DNA of 64,000 nt from Paraburkholderia heleia NBRC 101817 (GTDB taxonomy: Bacteria > Pseudomonadota > Gammaproteobacteria > Burkholderiales > Burkholderiaceae). Positions 34,822 to 43,207 of this stretch are shown piece by piece. The stretch is from assembly GCF_000739775.1 (NCBI RefSeq), contig NZ_BBJH01000025.1, forward strand, positions 96,510 through 160,509, written 5' to 3'. The translations under genes were made by a program, and so were the position numbers. Position 1 is the stretch's first letter; each line of letters begins with the position of its first letter. Below the pieces are notes generated by a model. That model ran no database searches, had not been told where the DNA came from, and was given only the letters and a program-made list of their open reading frames with translations.

Positions 34822-35532
34822 ATGAATTCTCCTGCCGATGCTTCCTCGCCGCGTGCCTTGCGCGCGCTCTCGCCGATCGAGGCGCGTATCGTCGGCGTGC
34901 TGGTCGAAAAGCAGCACACGGTGCCCGACACCTATCCGCTCTCGCTCAACGCGCTTACGCTCGGCTGCAACCAGAAGACCGCGCGAACCCCGGTCATGAA
35001 CGTGAGCGAAGCGGACGTTCTGGCCGCCGTCGAAGATCTCAAGCTGCTGAGTCTCGTGTTCGAAGGCAGCAGCAGCCGCGTGCCGCGCTTCGAGCACAAC
35101 CTGAACCGCGTGCTCGGCGTGCCGAGCCAGGCCGTGGCGCTGCTGACCGTGCTGCTGCTGCGCGGCGCGCAGACGGCAGCGGAATTGCGCCTGAACTCGT
35201 CGCGCCTGCACGGGTTCGCCGATGTCTCGTCGGTCGAAGGCTTCCTCGAAGAGCTGGCCGAACGCGAGCCGCCGCTCGTCGTGAAGCTGCCGCGCGCGCC
35301 GGGCGAGCGCGAAAGCCGCTGGATGCATCTGCTGTGCGGCGAGGTCAACACGGCGAGTTTCGTTGCTGCGGGAACCATCGCGCCCGGGGCTCGCGAGGAT
35401 GCCGGCGAAAGCGTTTCGCTCGCGGACTTCGAGGCGGTGCGCGCCGAGCAGCAACGGCTCGCGGAAGAAGTCGCGCGTCTGCAAACGCTCGTCGCGCGCA
35501 TGGCCGCCGAACTGGGCATGCCGCTCGACTGA
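34822..35532 (+). CDS. YceH-family (DUF480) protein
   Basis: A 236-residue cytosolic protein of two winged-helix domains. LSPIEARIVGVLVEKQHTVP and CNQKTARTPVMNVSE are the family hallmarks, and GAQTAAELRLNSSRLHGF belongs to the second domain. The C-terminus adds a coiled coil (about 200-230). ATG 34822 gives the N-terminus known from other Burkholderia members; ATG 34774 is upstream with AGGAGG at a long distance. The winged helices suggest nucleic-acid binding, but the function is unknown. Confidence 0.85.
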   Translation: MNSPADASSPRALRALSPIEARIVGVLVEKQHTVPDTYPLSLNALTLGCNQKTARTPVMNVSEADVLAAVEDLKLLSLVFEGSSSRVPRFEHNLNRVLGVPSQAVALLTVLLLRGAQTAAELRLNSSRLHGFADVSSVEGFLEELAEREPPLVVKLPRAPGERESRWMHLLCGEVNTASFVAAGTIAPGAREDAGESVSLADFEAVRAEQQRLAEEVARLQTLVARMAAELGMPLD

Positions 35533-36030
35533 GCGCCGTCACTGCGCTGTCGCGCCATGGACGCCGCGCCCGTCCTGTGTCCAGCGCCTGCGCCAGGTGC
35601 GCGGCTTGGCGCTCATCGGCAATCTGCATCAGCTGAACGCGCCCAAGCTGCATCGCGTGCTCCAACAGTGGGCGCAGGAGCCTGGTGCGCCGTATCGTTT
35701 CCAGCGCGCGCCTGAATGGCTTAAAGACGAGCTTGCCGAGTGCGGGCTACGAGTCTGCCGCGATCCACACCGACGATTCCTGGATAAGAGCCGGATCTCG
35801 CAGATCGAATCGGATCAAATTGGGAGCATCGACCGAAAACGGCCGAGTCCCGAACCAGTCGTCGCGTCTTCTGCTGCATGACCATTGCATGTGATCCGAC
35901 GTACTCGACAGGTCGCCCCGGAGATCCGCCGGCATGGCCGAATAAGGCTGGAAACAAGGACGGGCCGAGCGGACCCGCGGCACGCACCGTTCGCTTTTCC
36001 GTGCTTGACAAGTTAAATTTGGCTTGAGAC
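35533..36030. other. Intergenic stretch with a coding-like fragment
   Basis: About 500 bases without an assigned gene. From 35588 to about 35790 one plus-strand frame reads like protein (LIGNLHQLNAPKLHRVL, then APYRFQRAPEWLKDEL) with G/C-biased third positions. It has no start, and the translation soon turns polar and arginine-rich. The opposite strand is also open there with an internal stop. It may be a decayed gene end; I do not recognise it. Confidence 0.35.
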
Positions 36031-36047
36031 GGTATACAAAATACTAT
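36019..36047 (+). promoter_or_regulatory. Amidase promoter with GntR-type operator
   Basis: TTGGCT (36019-36024) and TACTAT (36042-36047) are spaced by 17 bases and make a fair promoter. The operator GTATACAAAATAC at 36032-36044 overlaps the -10, as a repressor site would. This is copy 1 of the motif found at six places in the 36-51 kb block. The predicted transcript would start within about 10 bases of the amidase ATG. Confidence 0.6.
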
Positions 36048-36062
36048 CGACCAAGACAAACC

Positions 36063-37571
36063 ATGTCCGATTCTTTTGCCGTCGTCCGCCCCACCGGCAT
36101 GGCTCCACAAGCGCAGCCTGCCGCGCAGCCGTGGCGCTACGAGACGATTGCCGCGGCGGCGGCCGCGTTGCGCCGGCGGGAGGTCAGTTCGAGCGAGCTC
36201 GTCGCCGCCTGCGAGGCAGCGTGGCGAGCGGACAACGGGACGATCAACGCTGTCGTGGTGAGCGATTTCGCTCGCGCGTACACCGTGGCCCGCGAGCGCG
36301 ACGCCGAACTGGCGGCCGGCCGCGAACGCGGCCCGCTGCATGGCGTGCCGTTTACGATCAAGGAGTCGTTCGACGTGGCGGGCTGGCCCACCACGGTGGG
36401 CGACCCGGGGTATCGCGGCAATCTCGCCGTGCGCCATGCGGGCGTGGTGCAGCGCCTGTGCGACGCCGGCGCGGTGCTGCTCGGCAAGACCAACGTGCCG
36501 TTGTGGCTGCGCGACTGGCAAAGCTATAACGACATCTATGGTACGACGCGCAACCCTCACGATCCGGCGCGCACGCCGGGCGGTTCCTCGGGCGGCAGCG
36601 CCGCGGCCGTCTGCACGGGCATGGCCTTCTTCGACGTGGGCTCCGATATCGGGTCATCGATCCGCAATCCTGCGCACTATTGCGGCATCTTTTCGCACAA
36701 GAGCACGCACGGTCTCGTTTCGCTCGAAGGACACGGCTTGCCTGGCGGCGTCGCGCTTCCGGACATCAACGTGGCGGGGCCGCTCGCGCGCAGCGCCGCC
36801 GATCTCGAGCGGGTGCTGGCGGCGATCATCGGCCCGAATGAGGAGTCCGTCTGCGCCTTGCGCTATGAATTGCCCCGCTGCGAGCTTTCCGGGCTGAGCC
36901 ATATTCGCTTCGGCATACTTGGCAATCACCCGGTGGCCGAAGTCGATGCCGACGTCGAGCGCTGTATCGTCGACCTGGGGCGCGCACTCGAGCGCCATGG
37001 CGCCAAGGTAGTGTGGGACGCGCGCCCGCAACTCGACGCAGCGGAACTCCTGCGCACCTACACGCTGCTGTTGCGCGCCTCCACATGCGGCTATCTCGGC
37101 GACGACGCTTTCGCAGCCGCCTTGCGTGCAGCCGACGCCGCGGCCCCCGGCGACGACAGTTATGCGTCGCTCCAGTACGTGGGCGCTGCGTTGCGCCATC
37201 GCGACTGGCTCAAACTGCAGCCGCTGCGCGAGCGCTATGCCGCCGCATGGCGCATGCTGTTCGAGCGCGTGGACGTGCTGCTGTGCCCGGTTGCCGCCAC
37301 GGCGGCGTTCCCGCTCGACGAGGCGGGTGCGCCGTGGCAGCGCACACTGAACGTCAATGGCAAGCCACAGCCGCTCACCACCCAGCTCTTCTGGGCGGGT
37401 CATTCGGGCCTGTGCGGATTGCCTTCCACGGTTGCTCCAGCAGGACGCACGGCGCAGGGCCTGCCCGTGGGTGTGCAGATCGTCGCGCCTCGCTACCACG
37501 ACCTGCGTTCGATTCGCGTGGCGAGCCTGCTGGAAGCGGCCGGTTACGCCTACGCGCCGCCCACGCGCTGA
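36063..37571 (+). CDS. Amidase-signature family amidase
   Basis: A 502-residue amidase. The Ser-cisSer-Lys triad is K100 (FTIKES), S175 (PGGSSGGSA) and S199 (GSDIGSSIR), with the same 75 and 24 residue spacings as in fatty acid amide hydrolase. It hydrolyses a carboxamide to acid and ammonia or amine in the cytosol. No Shine-Dalgarno sequence precedes ATG 36063 and the promoter is very close, so the mRNA may be nearly leaderless. It heads the GntR-controlled block with an MFS gene 46 bases downstream, so its substrate is probably the compound that carrier brings in, or a product of it. Confidence 0.9.
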   Translation: MSDSFAVVRPTGMAPQAQPAAQPWRYETIAAAAAALRRREVSSSELVAACEAAWRADNGTINAVVVSDFARAYTVARERDAELAAGRERGPLHGVPFTIKESFDVAGWPTTVGDPGYRGNLAVRHAGVVQRLCDAGAVLLGKTNVPLWLRDWQSYNDIYGTTRNPHDPARTPGGSSGGSAAAVCTGMAFFDVGSDIGSSIRNPAHYCGIFSHKSTHGLVSLEGHGLPGGVALPDINVAGPLARSAADLERVLAAIIGPNEESVCALRYELPRCELSGLSHIRFGILGNHPVAEVDADVERCIVDLGRALERHGAKVVWDARPQLDAAELLRTYTLLLRASTCGYLGDDAFAAALRAADAAAPGDDSYASLQYVGAALRHRDWLKLQPLRERYAAAWRMLFERVDVLLCPVAATAAFPLDEAGAPWQRTLNVNGKPQPLTTQLFWAGHSGLCGLPSTVAPAGRTAQGLPVGVQIVAPRYHDLRSIRVASLLEAAGYAYAPPTR

Positions 37572-37617
37572 CCCAGGGCGTTCTTTCATTCCCCGATAGT
37601 TTAAGGAGCACGCGCTC

Positions 37618-38934
37618 ATGTCCTGGTTCACATCGCTGTCGAAGAACGAAAAGCGTGCCTTTGCCGGCGCGTTCGTCGGCCATGCCGTCGACGTCTACGA
37701 CTTCATGATCTATTCGTTCCTCATTCCCGTGCTGCTACAGACCTGGAACATGAGTAAGGCGACCGCAGGCAGCATCGTCACGTGGACGCTGATCGCCTCG
37801 CTCGTCGGCGCGATCGGCGCAGGGCTGCTGGCGGACCGCTACGGCCGCGTGCGGATTCTGCGCTGGACCATCGCGCTGTTTGCGCTCTCGTGCTTCGCCA
37901 GCGGCTTCGCGAACTCACCCGCGCAACTCGCGGTACTGCGTGCCGTACAGGGGCTGGGTTTTGGCGGCGAGTCTTCGCTGTGCATGGTGCTCGTGACGGA
38001 GATGATTCGTAATCCAGCGCATCGAGGCAAATTCTCCGCCTTCACGGCCAGCAGCTATTCGTTTGGCTGGGCAGCAGCGGCGCTCGCCTATAGCGCGATT
38101 TTCAACTGGCTGCCCGCCGAATGGGCGTGGCGGGTCTGCCTGTTCGTGGGCGTGCTGCCGGCGCTGCTGGTGGTCTGGCTGCGCCGCAATCTCCAGGAGC
38201 CGGAGTCGTTTGCACGCACGCTTGCCGCGCGCCGCACGGCAAGCGCGGGCGGCGCGTTGCGCGCCGTGTTCAGCGGGCGCCTGGGCGCGCGCACGCTCTG
38301 GTGCAGCCTGCTTTCGGGCGGCATGCTCGGTGCGTACTACGCGATCGCTACTTGGATGCCGATGTGGCTCAAGACCGAGCGCGGGCTTTCGGTCACGGGC
38401 ACGGGCGTCTGGCTGGCAGTGACAATCGGTGGGTCGCTCGTGGGCTACGCGCTGGGCGCGTGGTCCACGGACCGAATCGGCCGCCGCCCGACCTACATCC
38501 TGTTCGCCGCGGGCGCTTTCGCCATGAGCAGCACATACATGATGGTGGACGCGTCCGCGCCGGTTATGCTTGTGCTGGGTTTCCTGCTGGGCGTGCTGAT
38601 GCAGGGCACGTTCTCTGGCGTGGCGGCTACCATTTCGGAAACGTATCCGCACGCCATTCGCGCCACGGGCTATGGCGTGGCTTACAACGTGGGACGCGTG
38701 ATCGGCTCGATATTCCCGTTCACGGCAGGGTGGCTAGCGAGCGGACACTTCACGCTGACGCTCGCCATACCGCTCGTCGCGGGCGTGGGCTATTGCTTCG
38801 TCGTGTTCGCAGCATGCATGCTGCCGGAAACGAATGGCATCGCGCTCGACGACGTCGATGCGGACAATCTCGATTCGCTTGGGCAAGCGGCCTCTGTGTC
38901 GGTTGGTCAAGCCGTTCCGGATAGCCCGCGCTAG
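37618..38934 (+). CDS. MFS transporter, metabolite/H+ symporter
   Basis: A 438-residue inner-membrane carrier with 12 predicted helices. The start has AAGGAG upstream. Family signs are FVGHAVDVYDFMIYSFLIP in helix 1, GLLADRYGRVRILRW between helices 2 and 3, and WSTDRIGRRPTYILF between 8 and 9. The helix 1 pattern is that of the sialic acid/aromatic acid type symporters. It probably imports the substrate of the regulon and follows the amidase gene in one operon. Confidence 0.88.
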   Translation: MSWFTSLSKNEKRAFAGAFVGHAVDVYDFMIYSFLIPVLLQTWNMSKATAGSIVTWTLIASLVGAIGAGLLADRYGRVRILRWTIALFALSCFASGFANSPAQLAVLRAVQGLGFGGESSLCMVLVTEMIRNPAHRGKFSAFTASSYSFGWAAAALAYSAIFNWLPAEWAWRVCLFVGVLPALLVVWLRRNLQEPESFARTLAARRTASAGGALRAVFSGRLGARTLWCSLLSGGMLGAYYAIATWMPMWLKTERGLSVTGTGVWLAVTIGGSLVGYALGAWSTDRIGRRPTYILFAAGAFAMSSTYMMVDASAPVMLVLGFLLGVLMQGTFSGVAATISETYPHAIRATGYGVAYNVGRVIGSIFPFTAGWLASGHFTLTLAIPLVAGVGYCFVVFAACMLPETNGIALDDVDADNLDSLGQAASVSVGQAVPDSPR

Positions 38935-39056
38935 TTCTTCCGCCGAAGAGCCGCGAAGGGTGCCGTCTGCACGCTCGTGCGCGGCTTCTCCGATCCGGTT
39001 TCCCTGGGACTGCGAATCACAAAATCTTTCTGCCGGACTGTGTCTTGTATTTTTGT

Positions 39057-39069
39057 ATACAGCATACTT
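39057..39069. promoter_or_regulatory. GntR-type operator, copy 2 (porin)
   Basis: GTATACAGCATAC lies 83 bases upstream of the porin ATG in an AT-rich island. It matches the GTATACARNNTAC consensus in all fixed positions. Confidence 0.6.
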
Positions 39070-39151
39070 AAGTAAAAGGAAGCGCTGAGGAGACAGATAC
39101 GGCGCTCCATCTCGTTACCGCTGGTCTTTCAACAAAAAGAGGAATCCCCGC

Positions 39152-40264
39152 ATGAAAAGGACTTTCTGGAGTAGAGCAGGGCTTGCGTGTCTTTCGGCGA
39201 GCTCGCTGAGTTCGGTCGCGGCGCACGCGCAGAGTAGCGTCACGCTTTATGGCCTGATTGACGTGTCGACCATCTATACGACCAATCAGGGCGGCGGCAG
39301 CTCGGTCGCCATGGCGAGCGGCACCACGCGGGGCAGCCGCTTCGGCCTGCTGGGCTCGGAGGACCTGGGCGGCGGCTCGCGCGCGATCTTCCGGCTCGAA
39401 AACGGCTTCGACGTGACGGATGGCTCGCTCGGCCAGGGCGGCCTGTTGTTCGGACGCCAGGCCTACGTGGGCCTCGAGAACGACCGGCTCGGGCGTCTCA
39501 CGTTCGGCCGTCAGTACGAGTCGATGGTTGACTACGTGGCACAACTCACCGCTGCCGACTGGTCGGTCTACATGGAGCACCCGGGCGACATGGACCTGAC
39601 GAACCGCGGCGTGCGCGTGAACAATGCCGTGCGCTATGGCAACAGCTACGGCGGCTTCACGGGCAGCGCGATGTACAGCTTCGGCGGGGTGGCCGGCAGC
39701 TTTGGCAGCAACAGCATGTGGAGCCTTGGCGGCAGCTACGCCGACGGGCCCCTCTACGTGGGCTTCGGCATGACCTACGCGCGCCAGCCAGGCAACCTTT
39801 CGCCGGGCACGTTCTGGAAGGACACGAACTCCGCCGTGGGCGAGTACGCGCTCGCGGCCCATTCGTTCTTCACGGTGGGCGGCGGCGCGTCGTACCTGTT
39901 CGGCAAGGCGAGGCTGAGCGCCGATGTCACGCACGTCGAGTACAAGCAGGGCTTCGAAGGGCAGGACGTGAACTTCATGAATTACGAAGTCAACGGCATG
40001 TACTTCTTCACGCCAGCGCTTTCGGCGGGACTCGGCGTGACCTACACCGACGGCTCGGTGGACGCCAGCGACGCCGATCCGCGCTACCTCCAGTACAACG
40101 CCGTGCTCAACTACGCGCTCTCCAAGCGCACGCAGCTCTATGCGTTTGCCACCATGCAGCGCGCCCTGGGCGACGCCCAGATCGCGCAGGTCACGCAGTT
40201 CATCCCGGCCTCGAGCAGCAACAAGCAGTCGTCAGTGGGCATCGGTCTGCGTCACGCGTTCTAG
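39152..40264 (+). CDS. Gram-negative porin (outer membrane)
   Basis: A 370-residue porin with a signal peptide ending SSVAAHAQ before SSVTLYGLIDV. The barrel blocks GSRFGLLGSEDLGGGSRA and FRLENGFDV are present, and the chain ends in phenylalanine (GLRHAF). AAGAGGA lies upstream of the ATG. It is a paralogue of the porins at 435 and 53424 but stands inside the amidase/HDO block behind its own GntR-type operator. It is thus probably the outer-membrane entry for the compound taken in by the MFS carrier. Confidence 0.92.
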   Translation: MKRTFWSRAGLACLSASSLSSVAAHAQSSVTLYGLIDVSTIYTTNQGGGSSVAMASGTTRGSRFGLLGSEDLGGGSRAIFRLENGFDVTDGSLGQGGLLFGRQAYVGLENDRLGRLTFGRQYESMVDYVAQLTAADWSVYMEHPGDMDLTNRGVRVNNAVRYGNSYGGFTGSAMYSFGGVAGSFGSNSMWSLGGSYADGPLYVGFGMTYARQPGNLSPGTFWKDTNSAVGEYALAAHSFFTVGGGASYLFGKARLSADVTHVEYKQGFEGQDVNFMNYEVNGMYFFTPALSAGLGVTYTDGSVDASDADPRYLQYNAVLNYALSKRTQLYAFATMQRALGDAQIAQVTQFIPASSSNKQSSVGIGLRHAF

Positions 40265-40306
40265 GGGAAACCAGGCATTTCTTGAATTGGCAATTTCTAG
40301 TGTATT

Positions 40307-40319
40307 GTATACAGTGTAC
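40307..40319. promoter_or_regulatory. GntR-type operator, copy 3 (HDO operon)
   Basis: GTATACAGTGTAC lies 71 bases upstream of the diiron oxygenase ATG. TTGAAT at 40282-40287 is a possible -35, which would put the operator over the -10 region. Confidence 0.62.
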
Positions 40320-40390
40320 ACTAACTAAAGAGATAACCCGATCCGCTGGAGGCTTGCAGCGGATCCCCATCCTGAACGAAGGAGTTACAC

Positions 40391-41122
40391 ATGGCAGAGC
40401 TGATGGACCGCGAGACATTCCGCGCGGCACTCGAAGAGGCAATCAAGGGCAAGAGCGCGAACAAGGCGCCGTTCAGCATCGCGTGGGCAAGCGGCAAGCT
40501 CACGCGTGCGCATCTCGCCCGCTGGGCCGAGAACCACTACCACTACGTCGGGCCGTTTGCCGACTACCTCGGCTACCTGTACGCGCGAACGCCCGACCAC
40601 ATGACCGAGGCGAAAGACTTCCTGCTCGCGAACATGTACGAGGAAGAGATTGGCGGCGACCGTCATACCGACCTGCTGATCCGCTTCGCGGAGGCTTGCG
40701 GCACGACGCGCGAGCGCGTGATCGATCCGGACAACATGTCGCCGACCACGCGCGGCCTGCAGGGCTGGTGTTATGCGGTGGCGATGCGCGAAGACCCGGT
40801 CGTGGCCGTGGCGGCACTCGTGGTGGGCCTCGAATCGCAGGTGCCTTCCATCTACCGCAAGCAGACGCCGACGCTGCGCGACCTCTACAAGTTCACAGAC
40901 GAGGAAGTCGAATTCTTCGATCTCCATATCGTTTCCGACGAGATTCACGGTGAACGTGGCTACCAGATCGTGCTCGAGCATGCGAACACGCCGGAGTTGC
41001 AGCAGCGCTGCCTGAAGATCTGCGAAGTGGGGGCGCAAATGCGCCTGCTGTACACCACGGCGCTCTATTACGACTACGTCGAAAAGGAAATTCCGCTGCC
41101 GGAACTGGGCCTCGCCGCCTGA
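40391..41122 (+). CDS. Heme-oxygenase-like diiron oxygenase (HDO) candidate, TenA/PqqC-fold
   Basis: A 243-residue all-helical protein with AAGGAG before the ATG. A six-ligand diiron site can be traced: E85-x6-H92 (YEEEIGGDRH), E148 (VVGLESQ), and H179-x3-D183-x2-H186 (DLHIVSDEIH). The E-x6-H and H-x3-D-x2-H spacings are those of HDO enzymes such as CADD; TenA thiaminases and PqqC lack this set. Such enzymes use O2 for N-oxygenation, C-C cleavage or decarboxylation. It opens an operon that also encodes a 2Fe-2S/FAD reductase, a possible electron source. The substrate is unknown. Databases may label it an iron-containing redox enzyme. Confidence 0.8.
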   Translation: MAELMDRETFRAALEEAIKGKSANKAPFSIAWASGKLTRAHLARWAENHYHYVGPFADYLGYLYARTPDHMTEAKDFLLANMYEEEIGGDRHTDLLIRFAEACGTTRERVIDPDNMSPTTRGLQGWCYAVAMREDPVVAVAALVVGLESQVPSIYRKQTPTLRDLYKFTDEEVEFFDLHIVSDEIHGERGYQIVLEHANTPELQQRCLKICEVGAQMRLLYTTALYYDYVEKEIPLPELGLAA

Positions 41123-41226
41123 GCACCACGCGTGCGCCGGGCCTGCGGTGCGCCGCGCCATTGGGGCGTGCGCGCTGGAGGCCCACGCACCGTCAAGCCC
41201 CCTCTTTTCAGGACCGTTGCACATTC

Positions 41227-42681
41227 ATGACTAACGTTCCCACGTATCTGAACTACATCGACGGCGAATGGTGTGCGAGCCTCGCGGGCACCACCTTCGA
41301 CAACGTCAATCCGGCCGACACGCGCGACGTCGTGGGGCGCTTCCAGGCCAGCACCGAAGCCGATGCACGCGCCGCCGTGCGCGCGGCATCGTCGTCTTTC
41401 ACCGCCTGGAAGCGCCTCGCCCCGGCCGCGCGCGCCAGCATCCTGCTCGCCGCCGCTGCGTACCTCGAACGTCATGCCGAGCGCTTCGGCGACGAACTTA
41501 CGCGGGAGGAGGGCAAGCAAAAGGCGCTCGCCAGGGACGAATTCATGCGCGCGGCGCAGACGCTGCGCTTCTATGCGGTGGAGGCGCAGTCGTACGGGGG
41601 CGAAACCTTCCCGAGCGACGACGCCGGCATGATGGTCTACACCGTGCGCGAGCCGCTCGGCGTCGTGACTGTGATTTCGCCGTGGAATTTTCCAGTGTCG
41701 ATTCCTGCGCGCAAGATCGCCCCCGCGCTCGTCTGCGGCAATACGGTGGTATTCAAGCCCGCATCCGACGCGCCCTTGAGCGGACTGCGCCTGACCGAGG
41801 CGTTCGTCGAAGCCGGCATCCCGAAGGGCGTACTGAATTTCGTCACGGGCAGTGCGGGCGCAGTCGGCCCGGCGCTCGTGAGCGCACGCGAAGTCCGGGC
41901 GATATCGTTCACCGGCTCGACCGCGGCCGGCGAACAGATTCACCGCGCCGCGTCGCTCTCCACACGCACGCAAATGGAATTGGGCGGCAAGAATCCGCTC
42001 ATCGTGCTCGATGCGGCCGAAATCGACCGTGCCGTCGATCTCACGATCAAAGGCGGCTTCTCGCTTTCGGGGCAAGCCTGCACGGGGACGAGCCGCGTGC
42101 TCGTGGCACGCGCCATCCGTGCGCAATTCGTCGAGCGTCTTGCCGCAAGAACGGCCGCCCTCGTGGTGGGCAACGGCATGACGCCGGGCGTGGACGTCGG
42201 CCCGCTCGCCACGGCTGGCCAATTGCGCACGGTGCTCGACTACATCGCGGTGGGCAAGCAGGAAGCCACCCTCGTGTGCGGCGGCGATCAGCTTACGGAA
42301 GGCGAGTTCGCGCACGGCTATTTCGTCATGCCGACGATCTTCGCAGACGTGCCCCGCGACGCCCGCATTGCGCGCGAGGAGATTTTCGGGCCGGTGATCG
42401 CCGTGATCGATGTGGACGATTACGAAGATGCCATCGCCGTGGCGAACGACAGCGAGTACGGCCTTGCCGCGGCGCTCGTCACGCGCGACGCGCAACTCAT
42501 GCATCGCTTCGCGAACGACATCGAGGCGGGCACCGTGAAGATCAACCGCACCACCACGGGCAATCTCGTCAACGCGCCGTTTGGCGGCCTCAAGCGTTCC
42601 AGCACGGCCACGTTCCGCGAGTCGGGGCGTGACGGGCTCGAGTTCTATCTGCAGACCAAGACCGTCTATCGCGGCGCGTAA
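41227..42681 (+). CDS. Aldehyde dehydrogenase (semialdehyde dehydrogenase-like)
   Basis: A 484-residue NAD(P)-dependent enzyme. The base is E251 (MELGGKNP), the nucleophile C285 (SGQACTGTSR), and SFTGSTAAG plus EEIFGPV are the other signatures. The NGMTPGVDVGPLA stretch recalls 2-oxoglutarate semialdehyde dehydrogenases. ATG 41227 is taken because the domain begins there. It should oxidise an aldehyde generated by the preceding oxygenase or by deamination, giving an acid for central metabolism. Confidence 0.9.
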   Translation: MTNVPTYLNYIDGEWCASLAGTTFDNVNPADTRDVVGRFQASTEADARAAVRAASSSFTAWKRLAPAARASILLAAAAYLERHAERFGDELTREEGKQKALARDEFMRAAQTLRFYAVEAQSYGGETFPSDDAGMMVYTVREPLGVVTVISPWNFPVSIPARKIAPALVCGNTVVFKPASDAPLSGLRLTEAFVEAGIPKGVLNFVTGSAGAVGPALVSAREVRAISFTGSTAAGEQIHRAASLSTRTQMELGGKNPLIVLDAAEIDRAVDLTIKGGFSLSGQACTGTSRVLVARAIRAQFVERLAARTAALVVGNGMTPGVDVGPLATAGQLRTVLDYIAVGKQEATLVCGGDQLTEGEFAHGYFVMPTIFADVPRDARIAREEIFGPVIAVIDVDDYEDAIAVANDSEYGLAAALVTRDAQLMHRFANDIEAGTVKINRTTTGNLVNAPFGGLKRSSTATFRESGRDGLEFYLQTKTVYRGA

Positions 42682-42712
42682 CGGTATTTCTCATCGACAT
42701 CTCCAATCAGCC

Positions 42713-43192
42713 ATGAAAGCATTTTTCAAACTCGAGTTGGCCGAAGCGCGCCACATGATTGCCGCGGCCGTCGCGCGCTCGCAGCAGATCGGTGTGCTCG
42801 AATCGATCTGCGTGGTCGACGAAGGCGGTTTCCCGCTCGCGCTCGAACGCATGGACGGCGGCCGCATTACCGGCCCGCAGATCGCATGGAACAAGGCCTT
42901 CACGGCCGCGGGTCACAAGCGCTCCACGCACCTGTTCACCACGCCGCCCAACGGTCCGGCGCTGCCTGGTAACGAGGCGTTCGGCATTCAGTGGAGCTTC
43001 GAGGGGCGCTTCGCGGCGTTCGTGGGTGGCTTCCCCATCGTCGTCGATCAGCAGGTGGTGGGCGGCGTGGGACTGTCGGGCGGCAACGGCGAACAGGACA
43101 CGCAGGCCGGGCTGGCGGCACTCGGCGCATTGCGCGATCTGTTGCGCGAAAGCGGCCGCGAAGTGCTCGTGCAAGCCGACATCAAGCTCTGA
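42713..43192 (+). CDS. GlcG/HbpS-family protein
   Basis: A 159-residue single-domain protein starting MKAFFKLELAEARHMIAAA. The family hallmarks SICVVDEGGFPLALERMDGG, the AWNKAFTAA helix, and the terminal GGVGLSGGNGEQD are all visible. Members bind heme or cobalamin or act as small-molecule sensors or accessory proteins in catabolic operons, as in glycolate use. It has no signal peptide, so it is cytosolic. Its job beside an iron oxygenase and a reductase may be cofactor- or metal-related. Confidence 0.85.
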   Translation: MKAFFKLELAEARHMIAAAVARSQQIGVLESICVVDEGGFPLALERMDGGRITGPQIAWNKAFTAAGHKRSTHLFTTPPNGPALPGNEAFGIQWSFEGRFAAFVGGFPIVVDQQVVGGVGLSGGNGEQDTQAGLAALGALRDLLRESGREVLVQADIKL

Positions 43193-43207
43193 CAAGCGAG
43201 GCACGGC

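Noticed and set aside
36005..36038. TTGACA at 36005-36010 paired with TATACA at 36033-36038 as the amidase promoter
   Set aside because: The spacer would be 22 bases, too long; TTGGCT/TACTAT with 17 bases fits better.
40391..41122. Calling this gene a TenA thiaminase or PqqC
   Set aside because: The complete diiron ligand set is absent from those enzymes, and no thiamine or PQQ genes lie nearby.
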